Part shown: one piece after another, positions 1-12,744 of the stretch
Position numbering within the stretch: the stretch's first letter is position 1
How the letters are laid out: every line of letters starts with the position of its first letter
Assembly (NCBI RefSeq): GCF_000321225.1
Contig: NW_004451504.1
Location: forward strand, 1 to 64,000
Length of the DNA stretch: 64,000 nt
Origin: Odobenus rosmarus divergens
Lineage: Eukaryota > Chordata > Mammalia > Carnivora > Odobenidae
Direction: 5' to 3'
Translations under genes and position numbers: made by a program
The notes under the pieces: generated by a model
Told to the model about the DNA's origin: nothing
Database searches by the model: none
Seen by the model: the letters and a program-made list of their open reading frames with translations, nothing else

Positions 1-105
1 AACAGACCAGGGGGATAGAGGACAGGGAAGGCAGGGTGGCAGGGGGCACATGAGCCTCAAGGAGAAGGTAGGCGAAGGAAGGAAGGAAGGAAGGAAGGAA
101 GGAAG

Positions 106-350
106 GTGGGGATATTGTGAGCAGAGGGACAAGCAGTGCAAAGATCTTAAGGTAGGAGCCCGCCAGGCAACCAAAGAAGTACGCCAGTGTGGCTTACGTG
201 GGGGGAGCAAGGGGAAAATAGGAGAGGACAGCCAGGTAACACGGGAGGAACACACTAAGCAGAGCCCCACAGGCCACTTCAGGACTCTGACATTAGCAAA
301 AGGGGAAACATGCTTTTACAAGATTTGGGGACATGTATTATGCTTGGTTT
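106..350. other. Untouched stretch near the left edge
   Basis: Four consecutive grid positions (131, 186, 241, 296) are not overwritten here, so 245 bases of original sequence survive. I recognise no gene or repeat family in it. Bases 1-75 before the first block are likewise unremarkable. Confidence 0.6.
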
Positions 351-550
351 AGGAAGGAAGGAAGGAAGGAAGGAAGGAAGATTCGACAGATAGAAAGACA
401 GACAAAGGAAGGAAGGAAGGAAGGAAGGAAGGAAGAGAAGCAGGCTCTCCGCCGAGCAGGAGGAAGGAAGGAAGGAAGGAAGGAAGGAAGCTGGGATCAT
501 GACCCAAGCCGAAGAAGGAAGGAAGGAAGGAAGGAAGGAAGGAAGGCCCC
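351..550 (-). mobile_element. CanSINE remnant, overwritten by the comb
   Basis: Surviving 25-mers at 381-405, 436-460, 491-515 and 546-570 follow the minus-strand CanSINE order: pyrimidine-tail side, the GAAGCAGGCT block, the GATCATGACC block, then the GCCCC head end at 546-550. The blocks at 461-490 and 516-545 occupy exactly the lengths that an intact copy (57,295-57,497) has at the equivalent places, 57,408-57,437 and 57,463-57,492. Confidence 0.85.
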
Positions 551-1535
551 TATGCTTGCATTTTAATTCAAGGAAGGAAGGAAGGAAGGAAGGAAGGAAG
601 CTGAACACGAGTCAAGAATTCTCCTAGGAAGGAAGGAAGGAAGGAAGGAAGGAAGACATGTTTGATATTTTTTGCTAATGAGGAAGGAAGGAAGGAAGGA
701 AGGAAGGAAGTCCATAGGCTAAACTATGTGAGCCTGTTATAAATTCAAAATCTTCAGTGCTTCTGTAGTGCCTTTGTCACTAATGTCACCAGGAAGGAAG
801 GAAGGAAGGAAGGAAGGAAGGCTTCCATTCCTAAAAAGTAGAGCCAGGAAGGAAGGAAGGAAGGAAGGAAGGAAGTAATGTAAGTAATTTAGTAGTGCTA
901 AGGAAGGAAGGAAGGAAGGAAGGAAGGAAGGGAAATATAAAAATTTTACTATGCTAGGAAGGAAGGAAGGAAGGAAGGAAGGAAGGAGTTCCATGCAATT
1001 CTGTATTATTAGGAAGGAAGGAAGGAAGGAAGGAAGGAAGTTTGCTTGACAAATATTTATGCTGAAGGAAGGAAGGAAGGAAGGAAGGAAGGAAGACAAG
1101 GATAAAGCAGTGAACAGACAAGGAAGGAAGGAAGGAAGGAAGGAAGGAAGATTTAAGATAGAGAAACTGTTAAAAAGGAAGGAAGGAAGGAAGGAAGGAA
1201 GGAAGAAGTGCTAAGGCAAAAAATAAAGTAAGGAAGGAAGGAAGGAAGGAAGGAAGGAAGTAAAAGATAATCTGGTAAAGCCTTAAGGAAGGAAGGAAGG
1301 AAGGAAGGAAGGAAGAACACAGTGAGGGAAGCTGGCCATGAGGAAGGAAGGAAGGAAGGAAGGAAGGAAGAAGGGAGCAGCAAGTGCAAAGGCCCAGGAA
1401 GGAAGGAAGGAAGGAAGGAAGGAAGAAGCCAAAGTGGCAAGGAGGTGGGTAGGAAGGAAGGAAGGAAGGAAGGAAGGAAGCACTAGCTGATGTCAGAGAT
1501 ACAAAAGGAAGGAAGGAAGGAAGGAAGGAAGGAAG

Positions 1536-1780
1536 CACAGGCCACTCACTCTAAGGACACTGACTTTGGATCTCAGGGAGATGGGAAATCCTGGGAAGGT
1601 TTTGCACAGAGAAGTAGCATGCTTTGGCTTACATTTTCAAAGGCTAGCTCTGGTGAATCCATCAAACATATTGGATGGGGGCAAAACAAAAACAGCTACC
1701 ACTTACTACAGTGGTGTTGCTATTGGAAAAACCAATGACTGGCATTAATCCTTCCTAGATAATAAGAATGTCAATTTTTT
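1536..1780. other. Untouched block inside the comb
   Basis: Grid positions 1561-1726 are skipped, leaving 245 bases of normal sequence. A short open frame here is not supported as coding, and no repeat family was recognised. Confidence 0.5.
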
Positions 1781-4700
1781 AGGAAGGAAGGAAGGAAGGA
1801 AGGAAGGAAGAGAGGGGTACAGAATAACCTAAGAGAGGAAGGAAGGAAGGAAGGAAGGAAGGAAGACTACCGTCCCTCCACCCCCCAAACAGGAAGGAAG
1901 GAAGGAAGGAAGGAAGGAAGTATTAGTGACAGATGGTCTAGGAAAAGGAAGGAAGGAAGGAAGGAAGGAAGGAAGTGAGCTCTATCTTTACAACAATTTA
2001 GTTCACCAGAATCAGAATATTTAATATTTGAACTCCTTTATTCCAAAGGCATTTATGAAACACCTCCAAAATATGTGCCAGAAACTGATGCTTGGAGCTG
2101 GAAACGCACAAGGAAGGAAGGAAGGAAGGAAGGAAGGAAGGCTGCATTTACCTTCATGTAGAAACAGGAAGGAAGGAAGGAAGGAAGGAAGGAAGCAGCT
2201 TCAAACAAGGATCAATAAAAAGGAAGGAAGGAAGGAAGGAAGGAAGGAAGCTCTGATACAACTATTTATTAAAAAAGGAAGGAAGGAAGGAAGGAAGGAA
2301 GGAAGAAACTCTGTTGGTTTCAGGGCAAGGAGGAAGGAAGGAAGGAAGGAAGGAAGGAAGTTTTAAGATAGGAAGATCTCTGAAAAGGAAGGAAGGAAGG
2401 AAGGAAGGAAGGAAGCCAGCAAGTTCAGAGCAAAATTATAAGGAAGGAAGGAAGGAAGGAAGGAAGGAAGGCAGCAGCTCTGAGTCCCGGCTACGCATGG
2501 CAATTGCCAGCAGAACTCTGAAAACAGAAAGGGCCTCTTCCACAAGAGCCAGGAAGGAAGGAAGGAAGGAAGGAAGGAAGAGGAGGTGATACACGGACTG
2601 GACCAAGGAAGGAAGGAAGGAAGGAAGGAAGGAAGTCTACGTTCAGTCACTCATTTTCAAAGGAAGGAAGGAAGGAAGGAAGGAAGGAAGGTATAAGAGG
2701 GTGTCAATAAAAGCTAGGAAGGAAGGAAGGAAGGAAGGAAGGAAGAACAAATTAGTGAATGAATGATTCAAGGAAGGAAGGAAGGAAGGAAGGAAGGAAG
2801 TCCCATCCCCTCATATCCCAGATCAAGGAAGGAAGGAAGGAAGGAAGGAAGGAAGTGGGATTAAAAAGTAATTACATGTTAGGAAGGAAGGAAGGAAGGA
2901 AGGAAGGAAGGTAAGTCAAAGAATAAAAGCAAACAAGGAAGGAAGGAAGGAAGGAAGGAAGGAAGACCTCTTTTGCTAAATTACATCAGGAGGAAGGAAG
3001 GAAGGAAGGAAGGAAGGAAGATTCTCTTACAAATGAGCCAGCTAAAGGAAGGAAGGAAGGAAGGAAGGAAGGAAGCTAAGAAATCATCTAAAAAATAAAA
3101 AGGAAGGAAGGAAGGAAGGAAGGAAGGAAGCCAATCAGACCAAGGGTCTTCATATAGGAAGGAAGGAAGGAAGGAAGGAAGGAAGACTGTAAGGATATCC
3201 ATAGAATAACAGGAAGGAAGGAAGGAAGGAAGGAAGGAAGAAAAACCTGTGACAAAGGAAGGTTAAGGAAGGAAGGAAGGAAGGAAGGAAGGAAGAATCA
3301 GTCCCCCTGGTCTCACTCTGAGAACCAGGCATATCAATATAAGTAGGAAAAGCATTCACGGCTGTATGGTACCTGAGGAAGGAAGGAAGGAAGGAAGGAA
3401 GGAAGCAGCACAACCATCCATGAGCATACAAGGAAGGAAGGAAGGAAGGAAGGAAGGAAGAAATTCATAGGCTTATTCCTGAAAAACATTAAGCTAACTC
3501 AAACTGTGACACCATCTTTGGAAGCAATTGTCACACTAGTAGGAAGGAAGGAAGGAAGGAAGGAAGGAAGAGGTGAAGACTCACGCTTCTAATTCAGGAA
3601 GGAAGGAAGGAAGGAAGGAAGGAAGAAAAATTTCTTCCTAGTCAGAATGTAGGAAGGAAGGAAGGAAGGAAGGAAGGAAGTTACACTATAACATTTTTTG
3701 GTACAAGGAAGGAAGGAAGGAAGGAAGGAAGGAAGAAGTGTATTTCCTCAACTTTAATTTAGGAAGGAAGGAAGGAAGGAAGGAAGGAAGAGGAGCACTA
3801 ACTGCAGAATTAATTAGGAAGGAAGGAAGGAAGGAAGGAAGGAAGTTCAAACATAAGGGCAGGAGGCCTTAGGAAGGAAGGAAGGAAGGAAGGAAGGAAG
3901 ATCCGGTGAGGTCCTGCTGTGCACCAGGAAGGAAGGAAGGAAGGAAGGAAGGAAGAAGATCCATCCCTGGAGTCCTAACAAGGAAGGAAGGAAGGAAGGA
4001 AGGAAGGAAGTTCCAGTAACATTCATTCGTCCTACAGAGAGCAGACGCTGGGTACTTCCTGCTCTGCCCATACAAAGGCATGACATCTAAAGGAAGGAAG
4101 GAAGGAAGGAAGGAAGGAAGAAAGGGAGGTGACACACAGGCCCTAAGGAAGGAAGGAAGGAAGGAAGGAAGGAAGTGTTAAGCAAACACTGAAACTGTTC
4201 AGGAAGGAAGGAAGGAAGGAAGGAAGGAAGAATATGTTTATACAGCACTTAGCATAGGAAGGAAGGAAGGAAGGAAGGAAGGAAGCCATTAGTTTTCCTA
4301 TTTGAGGACAAGGAAGGAAGGAAGGAAGGAAGGAAGGAAGATTCCCTGGGTGTTCACATTTAAATAGGAAGGAAGGAAGGAAGGAAGGAAGGAAGTTATA
4401 TATTCTTGTGGCAGGGCGCGAGGAAGGAAGGAAGGAAGGAAGGAAGGAAGTAAATTAGGATGACCAAATAGTCCGAGGAAGGAAGGAAGGAAGGAAGGAA
4501 GGAAGAAAAGTCTTCATGAAAACATAAAAGAAAAACTTTAAAGAGTCCCAGAGACAAGAAGGTTTTTCGAGACCACAAAATAGAACAGTCAAGCCATACT
4601 GTTTGACAAATTAAAAATTCTCCACAGGTTAAAAGTAGCATAAACCCGAAAGACAAATGAAAACAACATATAAAACATGATAAAAGGCTAATTTTAGGAA

Positions 4701-5029
4701 GGAAGGAAGGAAGGAAGGAAGGAAGAAAAAAGGACAAAAACCCAACAGAAAGGAAGGAAGGAAGGAAGGAAGGAAGGAAGCACAGAAAAAGAAATACAAA
4801 AGGCTAGGAAGGAAGGAAGGAAGGAAGGAAGGAAGAATCCATACAAAGTAGAGAAGCAGTAGGAAGGAAGGAAGGAAGGAAGGAAGGAAGTTCAACAATT
4901 ATTCACACAAGGCCAAGGAAGGAAGGAAGGAAGGAAGGAAGGAAGACCCCTGCAGACGGTTTCAAAGTAAAGGAAGGAAGGAAGGAAGGAAGGAAGGAAG
5001 ATTCTTCTGTTACTTTTTTAAAAATAGGA

Positions 5030-5235
5030 AGGAAGGAAGGAAGGAAGGAAGGAAGTGGTTAAGCGACCGCCTTCGGCTCAAGGAAGGAAGGAAGGAAGGA
5101 AGGAAGGAAGCCCGCATCAGGCTCCCTGCTCAGCGAGGAAGGAAGGAAGGAAGGAAGGAAGGAAGCCTCTCATGCTCTCTATCTCATCCTAGGAAGGAAG
5201 GAAGGAAGGAAGGAAGGAAGATAAATAAAAATATA
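5030..5235 (+). mobile_element. CanSINE remnant, overwritten by the comb
   Basis: The 25-mers at 5056-5080, 5111-5135 and 5166-5190 match, in order, the TTAAGCGACCGCC head, the GGCTCCCTGCTCAGC core and the CTCTCATGCTCTC tail of the intact SINE at 59,276-59,476. The comb blocks at 5081-5110 and 5136-5165 correspond to exactly 30 bases each in that copy (59,320-59,349 and 59,375-59,404). An A-rich tail follows at 5221. Confidence 0.88.
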
Positions 5236-5440
5236 GTCACTAAATATCATCACATCTAACAAAATTGACAATCGTTCTGTGATATCATCTAGTAACAAGT
5301 TTAAAGACTCCCTAATTGTCTCAAGAAGTGTCTCCTTATAGCTGATTTTTTACTTAGGAAGGAAGGAAGGAAGGAAGGAAGGAAGCTTTAATAGACAAAT
5401 GCCACCTCCCAGGAAGGAAGGAAGGAAGGAAGGAAGGAAG

Positions 5441-5630
5441 TTTGTCCCCCTTTGTGAATTTCCCCCTTTGTGAATTTTGCTGATTGGGTCCCTCTACTGT
5501 CACTGAATGTGTTCCCCAACATCTTTTGTTACTGTTGTTGCTCAAACTGCTCTGTCATCAATCTGGTGTCAGTGCCCTTCAGTGAACACCAGGAACACAC
5601 CTACAGTGAAACCAGTTGGGAGAACACATT
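5441..5630. other. Untouched block inside the comb
   Basis: Three skipped grid positions (5466, 5521, 5576) leave 190 bases of unremarkable sequence. It includes a short direct repeat of TTTGTGAATTT (about 5451 and 5468). No gene is recognised. Confidence 0.5.
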
Positions 5631-6870
5631 AGGAAGGAAGGAAGGAAGGAAGGAAGGAAGAAGAGAATGTTAAAAAGAATCTATTAGGAAGGAAGGAAGG
5701 AAGGAAGGAAGGAAGGGGGAGAACCTAAGGAAGCAGGAGTAGGAAGGAAGGAAGGAAGGAAGGAAGGAAGAATTCTATGACTGGGTATGTCAGGGAGGAA
5801 GGAAGGAAGGAAGGAAGGAAGGAAGAGTGGTAAAGCAGCAGCCATCACTCAGGAAGGAAGGAAGGAAGGAAGGAAGGAAGGAGACCTTGGCTTTGTGCCT
5901 GGTTTAGGAAGGAAGGAAGGAAGGAAGGAAGGAAGCTGAGGTATTCTGTGAGATTGCTTACATTTAACCGGAGGACATGGCCTGTCTATGAATGTCAGGC
6001 AGCTTCTGCAGCCAGAGGAAGGAAGGAAGGAAGGAAGGAAGGAAGTGGAAGCCCTTTGGGTTGGCCACCAAGGAAGGAAGGAAGGAAGGAAGGAAGGAAG
6101 GACGTTTTCCTTGCTTTCTAGTATAAGGAAGGAAGGAAGGAAGGAAGGAAGGAAGCTGTCCCAAACCTAAAATTAATCACAGGAAGGAAGGAAGGAAGGA
6201 AGGAAGGAAGAAAATGGATTAGAGACCAAAATCTGAGGAAGGAAGGAAGGAAGGAAGGAAGGAAGTCATTATTTCTAGATCTTTTGAGGGAGGAAGGAAG
6301 GAAGGAAGGAAGGAAGGAAGATACATCACAAGTTTATATCAATATTTCCTGTTCAAACTTAGGATTATAGGTTTTTGCTTAACTTCTTTGCCTTTATATT
6401 AGGAAGGAAGGAAGGAAGGAAGGAAGGAAGCCAAACAACATTAACCTAAATATTTAGGAAGGAAGGAAGGAAGGAAGGAAGGAAGAATTTTGTAAAACAT
6501 TTACATTTCCAGGAAGGAAGGAAGGAAGGAAGGAAGGAAGCTAGCTTTCATTCTCCAGCCTTCCTGTCCTTTCCCTCCATGTAACTGCTTTTATTAGTTT
6601 TTAGTTTATCCTTCATTTTTAGGAAGGAAGGAAGGAAGGAAGGAAGGAAGTCTGCATCACCTGTGTCTTAGGTTAAGGAAGGAAGGAAGGAAGGAAGGAA
6701 GGAAGACCATGATTTCTTTCACTAACACTAAGGAAGGAAGGAAGGAAGGAAGGAAGGAAGGCTTCATTAATAAAATGCAAAATAAAGGAAGGAAGGAAGG
6801 AAGGAAGGAAGGAAGATCACATTTTTAAGCTATCGGATTAAGGAAGGAAGGAAGGAAGGAAGGAAGGAAG

Positions 6871-7060
6871 GACTGGTAGGAGTACCAGGCCCATCAATTT
6901 AGCATTAGCTACCAATATGTTACATACACAGCCCTAGGGCTCAGTCCACTTCTGGCAATTTGTCCTATAGGTACACTCACATCCTGTCAAATGTATGTGA
7001 AAATTAACGAAGGGAAACCTCACTAAAGTGGAGTCAGGAGGCTAGAAGGGGCAACCATAC
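6871..7060. other. Untouched block inside the comb
   Basis: Grid positions 6896, 6951 and 7006 are skipped. The 190 bases show no recognisable gene or clear repeat family. Confidence 0.5.
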
Positions 7061-7824
7061 AGGAAGGAAGGAAGGAAGGAAGGAAGGAAGAATTAACAGA
7101 CCCAGCAGAAGAATGAGGAAGGAAGGAAGGAAGGAAGGAAGGAAGCCCACAGGGAAAGATGTACATTGCAAGGAAGGAAGGAAGGAAGGAAGGAAGGAAG
7201 CTCAGCCACTGAGAAACCTCAGCACAGGAAGGAAGGAAGGAAGGAAGGAAGGAAGTCGCTCAGAACACCCTCTCCCAGCTAGGAAGGAAGGAAGGAAGGA
7301 AGGAAGGAAGTCTCCTTTGTCGGACTAGCCTCTGGAGGAAGGAAGGAAGGAAGGAAGGAAGGAAGAATTCTGTTATTTCTGAATAAATCCAGGAAGGAAG
7401 GAAGGAAGGAAGGAAGGAAGGGTTAACATGTACATGGATATTCACTGCAGCATAATATAACAAAAGACTAGAAACATCCTTAATTTACATCAAAAGTGAA
7501 AGGAAGGAAGGAAGGAAGGAAGGAAGGAAGGAATATGCAATTTAAAAAATGAGGTAGGAAGGAAGGAAGGAAGGAAGGAAGGAAGCCAAGATACAGTTAA
7601 GTGAAAAATGAGGAAGGAAGGAAGGAAGGAAGGAAGGAAGATATGATTAGCACTCGCAGGACTTGTGCAACAATGTACCATGTATATATATAGCATATTA
7701 CTGGTACCCTATATAATCCATTGGTAGCAAAAATGCCTTTGTGGTAGGTTTCGTTTCCATTCTTTATCCTCCTATAGGAAGGAAGGAAGGAAGGAAGGAA
7801 GGAAGACTTTTCAATTAAAACATT

Positions 7825-8017
7825 TTTTTAAGGAAGGAAGGAAGGAAGGAAGGAAGGAAGCAGAGAGAGAAGGAACACAACAAGCAGGAAGGAAGGAAGG
7901 AAGGAAGGAAGGAAGCCCGCTGAGCAGAGAGCCCAACGTGAGGAAGGAAGGAAGGAAGGAAGGAAGGAAGCCTGAGCCGAAGGCAGACACTTAACGACTG
8001 AGCCACCCAGGCGCCCC
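7825..8017 (-). mobile_element. CanSINE remnant with imperfect TSD, overwritten by the comb
   Basis: The minus-strand SINE ends at GGCGCCCC (to 8017). The 25-mers at 7916-7940 and 7971 onward match the intact copy at 37,148-37,340 with exactly 30 bases (37,264-37,293) in place of the block at 7941-7970. An imperfect target duplication, TCAATTAAAAC at 7810-7820 against TCGATTAAAAC at 8018-8028, supports a real ancestral insertion under the comb. Confidence 0.85.
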
Positions 8018-10085
8018 TCGATTAAAACTTTTTTTTTCAATTAAAACATTAGGAAGGAAGGAAGGAAGGAAGGAAGGAAGACTTGTATTACATAAAATAC
8101 CAAGCAGGAAGGAAGGAAGGAAGGAAGGAAGGAAGTGCCTGTGCTCTTTTAACATCAGGAAGGAAGGAAGGAAGGAAGGAAGGAAGGAAGAATTAAAAAC
8201 AGAGCAATCGACTATAGGAAGGAAGGAAGGAAGGAAGGAAGGAAGGCAGACAAGCCCATACCTTTGTGTTAGGAAGGAAGGAAGGAAGGAAGGAAGGAAG
8301 AAGACTATTAACTGAAAGTGAATACAGGAAGGAAGGAAGGAAGGAAGGAAGGAAGTTTATTTTTGCCCAAATAATCCTAAAGGAAGGAAGGAAGGAAGGA
8401 AGGAAGGAAGATACAAGAAAGAATCACTTAACCATAGGAAGGAAGGAAGGAAGGAAGGAAGGAAGACATATAACAATAGCTACCCTCACTATTAAGCACC
8501 TATATGATAGGCTCTATGTTGGCTAATTTAAACGCATTATCTCTAAGGAAGGAAGGAAGGAAGGAAGGAAGGAAGCATTATCCTGACTGCATATAACAAA
8601 AGGAAGGAAGGAAGGAAGGAAGGAAGGAAGTCATGGCTTTTACAACCATAAGTTAAGGAAGGAAGGAAGGAAGGAAGGAAGGAAGATGGAAAATAAAATT
8701 TTTACAAAAAAGGAAGGAAGGAAGGAAGGAAGGAAGGAAGAAGAGAGCACATACTACAGGATAAAAGGAAGGAAGGAAGGAAGGAAGGAAGGAAGTAAAA
8801 TATATGCTTTAATATTACAAAGGAAGGAAGGAAGGAAGGAAGGAAGGAAGGTATAAAAGAGAAAACAGAAATACAAGGAAGGAAGGAAGGAAGGAAGGAA
8901 GGAAGCTCTGCTGAATAAAAAGAATGACTTAGGAAGGAAGGAAGGAAGGAAGGAAGGAAGAAATAAATCACTAATGTAAAGATCTAGGAAGGAAGGAAGG
9001 AAGGAAGGAAGGAAGAAAAAAATATTGACAAATTTAGGGAAGGAAGGAAGGAAGGAAGGAAGGAAGGAAGTTTGAAAAAACAGTTAATAATATATAGGAA
9101 GGAAGGAAGGAAGGAAGGAAGGAAGCTTCAGATTCCAGTGTAAAACCCCGAGGAAGGAAGGAAGGAAGGAAGGAAGGAAGTCAGCATCTGAATGATGGCA
9201 CTCTTAGGAAGGAAGGAAGGAAGGAAGGAAGGAAGAAACCAACTACTCAAAAATCTAAAGGAAAGGAAAGTGCAAATTTCAGCACTGAGTGGTGTTAAGA
9301 GCACTAGACTCTACAAGGAAGGAAGGAAGGAAGGAAGGAAGGAAGCCGTATTACCATTAATTGCATATATAGGAAGGAAGGAAGGAAGGAAGGAAGGAAG
9401 TCTGGAAGTTAGGGACCCTGGTATCAGGAAGGAAGGAAGGAAGGAAGGAAGGAAGAGAAACCAACAGATTTTTCTTAAGAAGGAAGGAAGGAAGGAAGGA
9501 AGGAAGGAAGTACCTGCTGTGAACCTAGACATGGCAGGAAGGAAGGAAGGAAGGAAGGAAGGAAGGTAAAATAACTCGGATTGAAGTCTAAGGAAGGAAG
9601 GAAGGAAGGAAGGAAGGAAGGAAAGAAGCATGGTTCATTTTAGAAAGGAAGGAAGGAAGGAAGGAAGGAAGGAAGATGCTTATTAAACTGAAAAAAATAA
9701 AGGAAGGAAGGAAGGAAGGAAGGAAGGAAGAAAAATAGAACCAGTATGAACTATAAGGAAGGAAGGAAGGAAGGAAGGAAGGAAGCATTTTCCAGTCTAA
9801 GGTATTCCACAATTATGTAGGTTGCCAAGGGAAGCTGTTGCCAAGAGAATGCAAAAGGCTTGAAAAGGAAGGAAGGAAGGAAGGAAGGAAGGAAGAGAAT
9901 GAATGGTCCCTGAACAAAATAGGAAGGAAGGAAGGAAGGAAGGAAGGAAGCAAAAGAATATTTCTAGTTGAAAATAGGAAGGAAGGAAGGAAGGAAGGAA
10001 GGAAGACTCAATAATAAAAAGACAACCCAAAGGAAGGAAGGAAGGAAGGAAGGAAGGAAGATTTCTCCAAAACAGATGTACAAAT

Positions 10086-10258
10086 AGGAAGGAAGGAAGG
10101 AAGGAAGGAAGGAAGCGGCTCAGGTCATGATCCCAGAGTCAGGAAGGAAGGAAGGAAGGAAGGAAGGAAGCTCAGCGGGGAGTCTGCTTCTCCCTAGGAA
10201 GGAAGGAAGGAAGGAAGGAAGGAAGAATAAATAAAATCTTTAAAAAAAAAAGGAAGGA
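10086..10258 (+). mobile_element. CanSINE remnant, overwritten by the comb
   Basis: The 25-mers at 10,116-10,140 (CGGCTCAGGTCATGATC) and 10,171-10,195 (CGGGGAGTCTGCTTCTCC) are spaced as in the intact SINE at 48,714-48,920. The intervening block replaces exactly 30 bases (48,776-48,805 in the intact copy). The AATAAATAAAATC tail lies at 10,226. The SINE head cannot be seen and may be truncated. Confidence 0.8.
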
Positions 10259-10440
10259 AGGAAGGAAGGAAGGAAGGAAGATGGCAGTAATCATTAGGGA
10301 AATGAAGGAAGGAAGGAAGGAAGGAAGGAAGGAAGCACTCACAAAGATACAAACAAAAAGAGGAAGGAAGGAAGGAAGGAAGGAAGGAAGGGAGATCTGA
10401 ACCCACCTACAGTGCAGGAAGGAAGGAAGGAAGGAAGGAA

Positions 10441-11065
10441 GGAAGCTGGGAAACAATTGGGCAGTTCTTTAGGAAGGAAGGAAGGAAGGAAGGAAGGAAG
10501 ACAGCATGTCTAGTGGTAGGTACATAGGAAGGAAGGAAGGAAGGAAGGAAGGAAGCAAAAACTTGTACATAAATGTTCATAGGAAGGAAGGAAGGAAGGA
10601 AGGAAGGAAGGAAACAACTCCAATGCCCTTCAGCTAGGAAGGAAGGAAGGAAGGAAGGAAGGAAGGTACAATGGGATATTACCCAGCAATAGGAAGGAAG
10701 GAAGGAAGGAAGGAAGGAAGAACATGGATGCGCCTGAAAACATTAAGGAAGGAAGGAAGGAAGGAAGGAAGGAAGCCCTATATTTTACAACTCCCAATTA
10801 AGGAAGGAAGGAAGGAAGGAAGGAAGGAAGACAAAAGCAGACTAATAGTTTCCTAGGGCTGTGGGGGGTGAGGAGAGAATGGAGTGACTGCTAATGGCCA
10901 GGAGGTTTCTAGGAAGGAAGGAAGGAAGGAAGGAAGGAAGGATTATGACAATAGTTGCTGTCCCCAGGAAGGAAGGAAGGAAGGAAGGAAGGAAGCCTTA
11001 AATGAGTGAATCGTAGGGTAAGGAAGGAAGGAAGGAAGGAAGGAAGGAAGAGAAGTTAATGAGAA
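10441..11065 (+). mobile_element. L1 3'-end remnant, overwritten by the comb
   Basis: The 25-mers in order resemble the end of L1 ORF2 and the adjacent 3' region: AAACAATTGGGCAG, CTTGTACATAAATGTTCAT, GAAACAACTCCAATG, ACAATGGGATATTACC. Against the usual L1 consensus recalled from memory, the block at 10,581-10,610 replaces 30 bases. No reading frame survives. Confidence 0.6.
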
Positions 11066-11460
11066 GAAAAATGTGGTATCAAGGATAATAAAGGAACAAT
11101 ATAGCTACACTGGAGTTACACTGTTTTATGGAAACAAAACTTTACCTTCTGAAAGAAGGGTAGAAATTACCCCAAAGCAGGCCTCTAAGAACACACAGGA
11201 ACCAGCAAATGACAGATTTCCTGTTCTGTCATCCAGGTGGAGGAAGGAAGGAAGGAAGGAAGGAAGGAAGTAGTGTGTAAACCTGGTATTCAAAGAGGAA
11301 GGAAGGAAGGAAGGAAGGAAGGAAGGATGCTCCAGAGGGAGACTGCCTAGATGAACTCACTGGTCACAAACAACTTCTGATGATTCATGAAACTCTACAC
11401 CTTATCTGTGACTCTTAGAAGTTCAAGTAGAAACTAAAGTAAGGGGCAAGTATAAAGAAC
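11041..11460. other. Sparsely overwritten stretch, no gene seen
   Basis: Skipped grid positions at 11,076-11,186 and 11,351-11,406 leave two longer original stretches separated by blocks at 11,241 and 11,296. Neither shows a recognisable coding or RNA feature. Confidence 0.45.
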
Positions 11461-12505
11461 AGGAAGGAAGGAAGGAAGGAAGGAAGGAAGCTGGTGTCCT
11501 GAACCACAGCTTACTAAAACAGAATAATGAGTTCCTGGCAGGGGACAAAAAATACCAAGAAGATCAGAAGAGGAAGGAAGGAAGGAAGGAAGGAAGGAAG
11601 ATCAAAAAAGCTGTGTTTCATCAGTAGGAAGGAAGGAAGGAAGGAAGGAAGGAAGATCACTATTGGTGATAGCAGAAAGCAGGAAGGAAGGAAGGAAGGA
11701 AGGAAGGAAGTTCAGATCTAAGAAGAGTCTAACAAGCCTAAATAAAACTGTAGGACTAGATAGAATGATCTAACAAACCAGAGCTAGAATAGGAAGGAAG
11801 GAAGGAAGGAAGGAAGGAAGTCCTTTTACAGATGAAGCTGAAGCCAGGAAGGAAGGAAGGAAGGAAGGAAGGAAGAAGGTGCATGAAAGGTTAGGTTAAG
11901 AGGAAGGAAGGAAGGAAGGAAGGAAGGAAGTGTGTCCACCTGACCCAATGCTACCAGGAAGGAAGGAAGGAAGGAAGGAAGGAAGAGGGGGGGGAGGGTG
12001 GAGAGGATCTAGGAAGGAAGGAAGGAAGGAAGGAAGGAAGCAATTCCTGGAGACTCAGACCTAAAAGGAAGGAAGGAAGGAAGGAAGGAAGGAAGACATA
12101 AAAAAAAAAATCTTCATGACTGGGGCAGCAAAAGTAAACAGGTCATAAAAAGCACTAACCACAAAGACTGATAAGAGGAAGGAAGGAAGGAAGGAAGGAA
12201 GGAAGTCATCAAAAGACACGTTACAAGAGCAGGAAGGAAGGAAGGAAGGAAGGAAGGAAGTTTTACAATTCATATATTCAACACAGAATTCATATCCAGG
12301 ATATATACAAACCCCAATATTTCAATAAGAAAATGACAACAGGAAGGAAGGAAGGAAGGAAGGAAGGAAGAACAGTCACTCTGCAACACAGGATAAGGAA
12401 GGAAGGAAGGAAGGAAGGAAGGAAGGCTCAAATCACTTATCAAGGAAATGAGGAAGGAAGGAAGGAAGGAAGGAAGGAAGCAAATACGGAATGGTTAAAA
12501 AAAAT

Positions 12506-12687
12506 AGGAAGGAAGGAAGGAAGGAAGGAAGGAAGAAGCGTCTGCCTTCTGCTCGGTCATAGGAAGGAAGGAAGGAAGGAAGGAAGGAAGGAAGCCTGCT
12601 TCTCCCTCTCCCACTCCCCCTGCTTGTGTTCCCTCTTTCACTGTGTCTCACTCCATCAAATAAATAAATAAAATCTTAAAAAAAAAT
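12506..12687 (+). mobile_element. CanSINE remnant with internal length discrepancy
   Basis: The head-side 25-mer at 12,536-12,560 (AAGCGTCTGCCTTCTGCTC) and the intact tail from 12,591 (GAAGCCTGCTTCTCC to the A-rich end near 12,687) identify a CanSINE. The single block between them (12,561-12,590) is 30 bases, whereas the intact copy at 48,714 has about 50 there. The ancestral copy may have carried a 20-base deletion. Confidence 0.8.
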
Positions 12688-12744
12688 CTAAATATTTAAA
12701 TGACAGTACCAAGTAGACGCAAGACAGGAAGGAAGGAAGGAAGG

